A stretch of DNA of 64,000 nucleotides from Actinomycetota bacterium (GTDB taxonomy: Bacteria; Actinomycetota; Actinomycetes; Propionibacteriales; Propionibacteriaceae). The DNA lies in NCBI GenBank assembly GCA_020161755.1, contig JAIUOS010000003.1:169680-233679 (forward strand), in the 5' to 3' direction. Numbering within the stretch: position 1 is the stretch's first letter; each line of letters begins with the position of its first letter. Below the pieces are notes generated by a model. That model saw only the letters and a program-made list of their open reading frames with translations, had not been told where the DNA came from and did no database searches. The position numbers were made by a program, and so were the translations under genes. Below are positions 56,788-64,000 of this stretch, piece by piece.

Positions 56788-56827
56788 GCGTGACGTTTCC
56801 CACCGAGTTCGGGGCCCAACGTCACGC
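56788..56827. repeat. Hairpin between ftsK and rimO
   Basis: GCGTGACGTT (56788-56797) pairs with AACGTCACGC (56818-56827), and an inner CCGA-GT-TCGG (56803-56812) forms a second short stem. It lies 20 bases after the ftsK stop on the minus strand and 39 bases before rimO, so termination of ftsK is the simplest role. Confidence 0.7.
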
Positions 56828-56846
56828 GTTCCGGGCGACGGACCCC

Positions 56847-59264
<2,418 letters not shown>

Positions 59265-59339
59265 GGAACGAAGGGTAGGCCACCGGCCCGACATTCCGGC
59301 TCCCCCACGCCGATTGCCCCCGCCCGGACTGCGGGCGGG

Positions 59340-60281
59340 TCAGGAGAAGTGCTGCCAACCGCCGGACGGGCCGTCCCAGGGGGCGCCGTCGACGAGGACG
59401 GCGGGGTCGCCGGGCAGGACGCGTCCGATCACCCGCCAGCCGGCGGGCACCCGGTCGGGGGCGAACGCGCCGACCAGGGCGTGGTCGTCGCCGCCGGTCA
59501 GCTGGAACACCAGCGGGTCGCCGCCGCCGATCGCCGCCGCGACCGCCTTCTGCGGCTCGGCGACCTCGAGCGCGGAGGTGTCCACGTCCAGCAGCACGCC
59601 GGACGCGCGCGCGACGTGGCCGAGGTCGGCCAGCAGTCCGTCCGAGACGTCGATCAGGGCGGACGCGCCGGCCTCCGCGGCTACGCGTCCCTGCCCGTAC
59701 GGCACCTCGGGCACCCGGTGGGCGACCACCACCGCGCGGGGCGAGCGGAAGCCGCGTCCGAGCACCGCGACACCGGCGGCGGCCCAGCCCAGCCGTCCGG
59801 TCATCGCCAGCACGTCCCCCGGACGCGCGCCCGCGCGGGTGAGCGGGGCGAGGCCGCCGAGGTCGGCCAGGACGGTGGCCGTGATCACGATGATGGCCGC
59901 GGACGTGGTGTCGCCCCCGACCAGGGTCACCCCGGCGTTCTCGCACTCGGCGCGGACGCCGGCGGCGAACCCTTCCGCCCACTCCACCGGGGTGGACGCG
60001 GGCGCGGCCAGGCTCACCACCAGGCCGACCGGCACCGCCCCCATCGCCTCGGCATCGGCGACGCAGGCCGCGACGGCCTTGCGCCCGACGTCCTCGGCGC
60101 TGGACCAGTCGCGGCGGAAGTGCACGTCCTCGACCATCGTGTCGGTCGAGACCGCCAGGTCGCCGGCCAGCCGCACCACCGCGCAGTCGTCGCCGACGCC
60201 CAGCACGACCGGCCCGCCCGCGCCCAGCCCGGCGGTGAGGCGCTCGATCAGGGCGAACTCACCGACCTCGCCGATCGTCAC
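59340..60281 (-). CDS. thiL: Thiamine-monophosphate kinase
   Basis: Phosphorylates thiamine monophosphate to the active pyrophosphate. 313 residues: VTIGEVGEFALIERL start, Mg/ATP motifs GVGDDCAV and STDTMVEDVHFRRDW, then ADAEAMGA and LIDVSDGLLADLGH, all typical of PurM/ThiL folds. GTG at 60281 overlaps the ddl stop (GTGA), indicating coupling. Confidence 0.94.
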   Translation of the reverse strand: MTIGEVGEFALIERLTAGLGAGGPVVLGVGDDCAVVRLAGDLAVSTDTMVEDVHFRRDWSSAEDVGRKAVAACVADAEAMGAVPVGLVVSLAAPASTPVEWAEGFAAGVRAECENAGVTLVGGDTTSAAIIVITATVLADLGGLAPLTRAGARPGDVLAMTGRLGWAAAGVAVLGRGFRSPRAVVVAHRVPEVPYGQGRVAAEAGASALIDVSDGLLADLGHVARASGVLLDVDTSALEVAEPQKAVAAAIGGGDPLVFQLTGGDDHALVGAFAPDRVPAGWRVIGRVLPGDPAVLVDGAPWDGPSGGWQHFS

Positions 60282-61396
60282 CGCAGGCCCATCGGACGGG
60301 CCAGCGCGAGGTCGACGAGGGTGGCGATCACCCCCGGGTAGTCCAGGCCGCTGGCGGCCCACAGCATCGGGAACATCGAGGTGCGGGTGAACCCGGGCAT
60401 CGTGTTGAGCTCGTTGACCCACGGCACGCCGTCGGGCGTGATGAACAGGTCGATGCGGGCCAGGCCCTCCACGTCCATCGCGGCGAAGGTGCGCGCGGCG
60501 AGGTCCTGGACGTCGGCCAGCAGGGCGGGCGGGAGCTCGGCCGGGACCTGGAGCGTGACCTGCTCCTCGGGCAGGTACTTGGCGTCGAAGTCGTAGAACC
60601 GGTCGTCGGTGTGCATCACGATCTCACCCGGCAGCGACACCCGCGGCGGGCCGTCGAGGTCCTGGAGCACGGCGAGTTCGACCTCGCGCGCGCCCACGAA
60701 CCCCTGCTCGACGACCACCTTCGGGTCGTAGCGCTGGGCGTCGGCGATCGCCGCCTCGAGCGTCGACGGGTCGTCGACCTTCGCGATACCGATGCTGGAC
60801 CCACCGCGGGCGGGCTTGACGAACACCGGGAAGGTGAGGGCGTTCACGCGCTCCAGGCAGCCGGACCGGTCGTCCCGCCACTGCGCGGGCGTGATCGCCA
60901 CCCACGGGCCGACCGGCAGGCCGGCCGCGGCCATGGCGCGCTTCATCAGGTCCTTGTCCATGCCGATCGCGCTGGCGGCGACGCCGGCGCCGACGAACCG
61001 CAGGCCGAGCATCTCGAACATGCCCTGGACGGTGCCGTCCTCGCCCCACGGGCCGTGCAACAGGGCGAACGCCACGTCGATCGACACCACGTCGAGCAAC
61101 CGGTCGCCGTCCCTGGTGGCCACCTCGGCCCCGTCCGCGCCGCGCAGGAGGACGGCCTGCGCACGGTCGGCGGCGACCCGCGGCAGGGTGCCGTCCACCA
61201 CCTCGTAGCCGACGAGTTCGTCGGTGGGGATCCGCACCCAGGCGCCGTCGGCGGTGATGCCGATGCCGACGACCTCGAACCGGGCCGGATCCATCGCGCG
61301 CGCCACGCCGCCGGCGGTCAGGCAGCTGATCTCGTGCTCGGAACTCACCCCGCCGAACACGAGGGCGACCCGGGTGCGGGCGGGCGGATTGGTCAT
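60278..61396 (-). CDS. ddl: D-alanine--D-alanine ligase
   Basis: Makes D-Ala-D-Ala for peptidoglycan. 372 residues with the ATP-grasp fold: VALVFGGVSSEHEIS start, LHGPWGEDGTVQG near 114, VKPARGGSSIGI near 193, and NELNTMPGFT at the C-terminus. The second binding-site motif region (YDFDAKYLPE) has the Tyr/Phe-type sequence of D-Ala rather than D-Lac ligases, as far as can be judged. GGAGGT precedes the ATG; TAGGGT near 61433 is a likely -10. Operon with thiL. Confidence 0.95.
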   Translation of the reverse strand: MTNPPARTRVALVFGGVSSEHEISCLTAGGVARAMDPARFEVVGIGITADGAWVRIPTDELVGYEVVDGTLPRVAADRAQAVLLRGADGAEVATRDGDRLLDVVSIDVAFALLHGPWGEDGTVQGMFEMLGLRFVGAGVAASAIGMDKDLMKRAMAAAGLPVGPWVAITPAQWRDDRSGCLERVNALTFPVFVKPARGGSSIGIAKVDDPSTLEAAIADAQRYDPKVVVEQGFVGAREVELAVLQDLDGPPRVSLPGEIVMHTDDRFYDFDAKYLPEEQVTLQVPAELPPALLADVQDLAARTFAAMDVEGLARIDLFITPDGVPWVNELNTMPGFTRTSMFPMLWAASGLDYPGVIATLVDLALARPMGLR

Positions 61397-61457
61397 CGAA
61401 CCTCCAGGTGGCGAATCGCCGACAACCCTATCTTGAGGAGTCTCGGCAACCGGACCA

Positions 61458-62228
61458 TCACGCCCCGGCCTGCGGGACCCGCCGGCCGAGGCGGGCGTCG
61501 TAGCGCCCGGCGGGCGGCTCGAGGCCGCGGATGCCGGCGACGAGCGCGGTGATCGCGTCCATGATCCGCCGGGTCGCCTCGCCCACGGCGTCCGCGTCCG
61601 TCCGTCCGGCGAGGTCGGAGAGGTCGACCGGGTCGCCGAGGCGGAACACCATGGTCTTGAGCGGGAAGAACCGCGGCCAGGTCAGCTTCTTGCCCGGCAT
61701 GACGTCCTGGGCGCCCCACTGGCCCAGCGGGATCACCGGGCAACCGGTCTGGAGCGCGAGCCTGGCGGCGCCCGGCCGGGCCACCATCGGCCACAGGTCC
61801 GGGTCGGCGGAGCGGGTGCCCTCGGGATAGATCAGGACGCACTCCCCCGCGTCCAGGGCCTCCTCGGCGTGGACGAGGGAGTCGCGCGCACGGGCGGTGT
61901 TGCGTTCCACGGGGATCTGGCCGCAGGCCCGGGCCAGCCACCCGAGCACGGGGATCCGCCAGATCTCGGCCTTGGCGAGCGCGCGCGGCCAGCGTCCGTT
62001 CCAGACGAGGTAGTGGGCCAGCACCGGCGGGTCGAAGTTCGAGATGTGGTTGGCCACCACGAGGACGCCGCCGGTCCTGGGCAGCACGTCCGCCGGGCCC
62101 CAGTCCTGCCGGGTGAGCCGCCGCAGCAGCCAGGCACCGACGCGCACCAGCCGGCGGTAGGTCGGCTGCACCGGCGTCGGGTTCGCCACCCGCAACGGCA
62201 GGCTGACCAGATCGGACGTCGCGCTCAC
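61458..62228 (-). CDS. 1-acyl-sn-glycerol-3-phosphate acyltransferase (PlsC family)
   Basis: 256 residues with the acyltransferase motif HISNFD (H-x4-D) near residue 61 and YPEGTRS near 135, as in PlsC enzymes that make phosphatidic acid. No strong membrane helix, so it is probably peripheral. GTG start at 62228; GATGAT on the minus strand ends six bases upstream and may be a weak -10. Located between leuD and ddl, as in other Actinobacteria. Confidence 0.9.
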   Translation of the reverse strand: MSATSDLVSLPLRVANPTPVQPTYRRLVRVGAWLLRRLTRQDWGPADVLPRTGGVLVVANHISNFDPPVLAHYLVWNGRWPRALAKAEIWRIPVLGWLARACGQIPVERNTARARDSLVHAEEALDAGECVLIYPEGTRSADPDLWPMVARPGAARLALQTGCPVIPLGQWGAQDVMPGKKLTWPRFFPLKTMVFRLGDPVDLSDLAGRTDADAVGEATRRIMDAITALVAGIRGLEPPAGRYDARLGRRVPQAGA

Positions 62229-62254
62229 GTCGGGATCATCCCATCGGGGTGGGC

Positions 62255-62312
62255 GGATACGGAACCGTCCCCTTCCGCCCGGGCGGGCGGGAAGGGGACG
62301 GTCCTGGATCCG
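62255..62312. repeat. Inverted repeat sharing the GGGGACGGT core with 1163-1235
   Basis: GGAACCGTCCCCTTCCGCCC (62261-62280) faces GGGCGG-GAAGGGGACGGTCC (from 62285), pairing over about 18 of 20 positions with the arms nearly adjacent. It lies after leuD (stop 62314) and before the acyltransferase gene. The core is that of the palindrome at 1163, but in the opposite order within the arm. Confidence 0.8.
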
Positions 62313-62313
62313 T

Positions 62314-62919
62314 TCAGCCGGCGGTCCGGGCCGGGAGCGTCCGCGGCAGCCAGGACGGGCGGTTCGCCTCGTAGGCGGCGATCTCGTCCGCGTGCTGGAG
62401 GGTCAGGCCGATGTCGTCCAGGCCCTCGAGCAGGCGGTGCCGGGTGTAGTCGTCGATGGTGAACGCGAACACGTTGTCGGCTGCCTCGACCGTGCGGTGG
62501 CGCAGGTCGACGGTGAACTCGATGCCCGGCTCGCTCTCGGCGATCTCCCAGAGCTTCTCGACGACGTCCTGGTCGACGCTGGCGATGACCAGGCCGGCCT
62601 TGCCCGAGTTGCCGCGGAAGATGTCGCCGAAGCGCGACCCGATGACGACCTTGAACCCGTAGTTCTGGAGCGCCCAGACCGCGTGCTCGCGGGACGAGCC
62701 GGTGCCGAAGTCGGGTCCGGCCACCAGGATCGAGCCGGTGGCGTAGGCCGACTGGTTGAGCACGAAGGTCGGGTCGTTGCGCCACGCGGCGAACAGGCCG
62801 TCCTCGAACCCGGTGCGGGTGACCCGCTTCAGGTACACCGCCGGGATGATCTGGTCGGTGTCGACGTTGCTGCGGCGCAGCGGCACCGCGACGCCGGTGT
62901 GCGAGCTGAACTTGTCCAT
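62314..62919 (-). CDS. leuD: 3-isopropylmalate dehydratase small subunit
   Basis: Swivel-domain subunit of isopropylmalate isomerase in leucine synthesis. 201 residues: [16 protein letters not shown] near residue 20, [14 protein letters not shown] near 70, and [19 protein letters not shown] near 92 match LeuD. AAGGA precedes the ATG at 62919, ten bases after leuC stops, so leuCD is an operon. Confidence 0.95.
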   Translation of the reverse strand: MDKFSSHTGVAVPLRRSNVDTDQIIPAVYLKRVTRTGFEDGLFAAWRNDPTFVLNQSAYATGSILVAGPDFGTGSSREHAVWALQNYGFKVVIGSRFGDIFRGNSGKAGLVIASVDQDVVEKLWEIAESEPGIEFTVDLRHRTVEAADNVFAFTIDDYTRHRLLEGLDDIGLTLQHADEIAAYEANRPSWLPRTLPARTAG

Positions 62920-62929
62920 TGCTTGTTCC

Positions 62930-64000
62930 TTACAGGTCGGCCGGGGAGCTCAGGGTGCCGCGGACAGCGGTCGCCGCCGCCACCGGCGGGGAGACCAGGT
63001 GGGTGCGTCCGCCCTTGCCCTGGCGTCCTTCGAAGTTGCGGTTCGAGGTGGACGCGCTGCGCTCACCGGGAGCCAGCTGGTCGGGGTTCATGCCCAGGCA
63101 CATCGAGCACCCCGCCTCGCGCCACTCGGCGCCGGCCTCGGTGAACACCGCGTCCAGGCCCTCGGCCATCGCCTGCAGGCGGACGCGGGCCGAGCCCGGC
63201 ACCACCAGCATGCGGACGCCCTCGGCGACCTTGCGGCCCTTGATGACGGACGCGGCCAGCCGCAGGTCCTCGATGCGGCCGTTGGTGCAGGAGCCCAGGA
63301 AGACGGTGTCGACCTTGATGTCGCGCATCGGGGTGCCGGCGGTCAGCGCCATGTACTCCAGGGCCCGCTCGGCGGCCGAGCGGTCGACCGGGTCGGAGAA
63401 GTCCGCCGGGTTCGGCACGGCGGCGCCCAGCGGCACGCCCTGGCCGGGGTTGGTGCCCCAGGTCACGAACGGGCTCAGCTGGGTGGCGTCGATGTCGACC
63501 TCGCGGTCGAACACGGCGTCCGCGTCGGTGTAGAGGGTCCGCCAGTAGGCGACGGCGGCGTCCCAGTCCTCGCCCTCAGGGGCGTGCGGGCGTCCCTTCA
63601 GGTAGGCGAAGGTGGTCTCGTCCGGCGCCATCATGCCGGCCTTCGCGCCCCACTCGATGCTCATGTTGCAGATCGTCATGCGACCCTCCATCGAGAGGTT
63701 CTCGATGGTCGTGCCGCGGTACTCCACCACGTAGCCCTGGCCGCCGCCGGTGCCGACCTTCGCGATCAGCGCGAGCACGATGTCCTTGGCGGTGACGCCG
63801 TCGGGCAGTTCGCCGTTGACGTTGACCGCCATGGTCCTGGGACGGGCCTGGGTGAGCGTCTGGGTGGCCAGCACGTGCTCGACCTCGGAGGTGCCGATGC
63901 CGAAGGCCAGCGCGCCGAACGCACCGTGGGTGGAGGTGTGGGAGTCGCCGCAGACCACGGTCAGGCCGGGCTGGGTCAGGCCGAGCTGCGGGCCGATGAT
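62930..64000 (-). CDS. leuC: 3-isopropylmalate dehydratase large subunit, N-terminus beyond the window
   Basis: Catalytic subunit that binds a [4Fe-4S] cluster. 356 C-terminal residues are visible, beginning [26 protein letters not shown]; about 110 N-terminal residues lie past 64000 (family length about 470). Cluster Cys: one in GSCTNGR and the pair in [18 protein letters not shown] is the usual substrate-binding segment. Confidence 0.95.
   Translation of the reverse strand: MIGPQLGLTQPGLTVVCGDSHTSTHGAFGALAFGIGTSEVEHVLATQTLTQARPRTMAVNVNGELPDGVTAKDIVLALIAKVGTGGGQGYVVEYRGTTIENLSMEGRMTICNMSIEWGAKAGMMAPDETTFAYLKGRPHAPEGEDWDAAVAYWRTLYTDADAVFDREVDIDATQLSPFVTWGTNPGQGVPLGAAVPNPADFSDPVDRSAAERALEYMALTAGTPMRDIKVDTVFLGSCTNGRIEDLRLAASVIKGRKVAEGVRMLVVPGSARVRLQAMAEGLDAVFTEAGAEWREAGCSMCLGMNPDQLAPGERSASTSNRNFEGRQGKGGRTHLVSPPVAAATAVRGTLSSPADL

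Overview
The window is a chromosomal core region of a high-GC actinobacterium. All genes are consistent with one vertically inherited backbone: GC-rich third codon positions throughout, actinobacterial families (DUF4193, DUF3093, DUF3046, DUF5998, DUF7455, SepH, ClgR), and -10 boxes of the TANNNT type. Gene order follows the dut-sigA-sigB-nrdR-lexA-hflX-dapF-miaA-miaB-recX-recA-clgR-pgsA-ftsK block known from Mycobacterium tuberculosis and Streptomyces, followed by a thiL-ddl-plsC-leuD-leuC block. A class II (B12-dependent) ribonucleotide reductase next to nrdR, parC/parE near sigA, and RNase Y would fit Propionibacteriales, but the family is an inference. No rRNA, tRNA, CRISPR array, prophage or transposase gene was seen.

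Layout. 1-8073: dut (cut by the edge), three small conserved actinobacterial genes, the division regulator sepH, thymidine kinase, an operon with a pseudouridine synthase, tRNA methyltransferase and phosphodiesterase, and an App1-type phosphatase. 8110-15219: the topoisomerase IV pair parC and parE flanking a hemerythrin / beta-carbonic anhydrase / Ca2+:H+ antiporter group. 15296-21738: a macrodomain gene coupled to an S9 peptidase, the gluABCD glutamate importer, and a HAD phosphatase. 21749-26450: two sigma-70 factors (sigA, sigB) around oligopeptidase B. 26531-37784: tesB, PAC2, a LysR regulator, hrpA, stress and membrane proteins. 37858-43151: nrdJ-nrdR, an SOS membrane protein divergent from lexA, and DUF167. 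43158-50104: the miaA-dapF-hflX-dinG operon and miaB. 50145-59264: rny, recX, recA, DUF3046, clgR, pncC, pgsA, rimO, ftsK. 59340-64000: thiL, ddl, an acyltransferase, leuD and a partial leuC.

Two themes stand out. First, an SOS circuit can be read from the DNA: five CGAAC-N4-GTTCG-type LexA boxes lie at recA, at lexA (overlapping its -35), twice before a divergent single-pass membrane protein that lacks a LysM domain, and before an undescribed 56-codon reading frame at 29360 that shares its control region with a LysR gene. Second, about twenty genes have a TANNNT-like box ending 6-8 bases before the start codon, so leaderless transcription appears to be the rule here. Intergenic spaces also hold several long, near-perfect palindromes, two of which share the core GGGGACGGTTCC.
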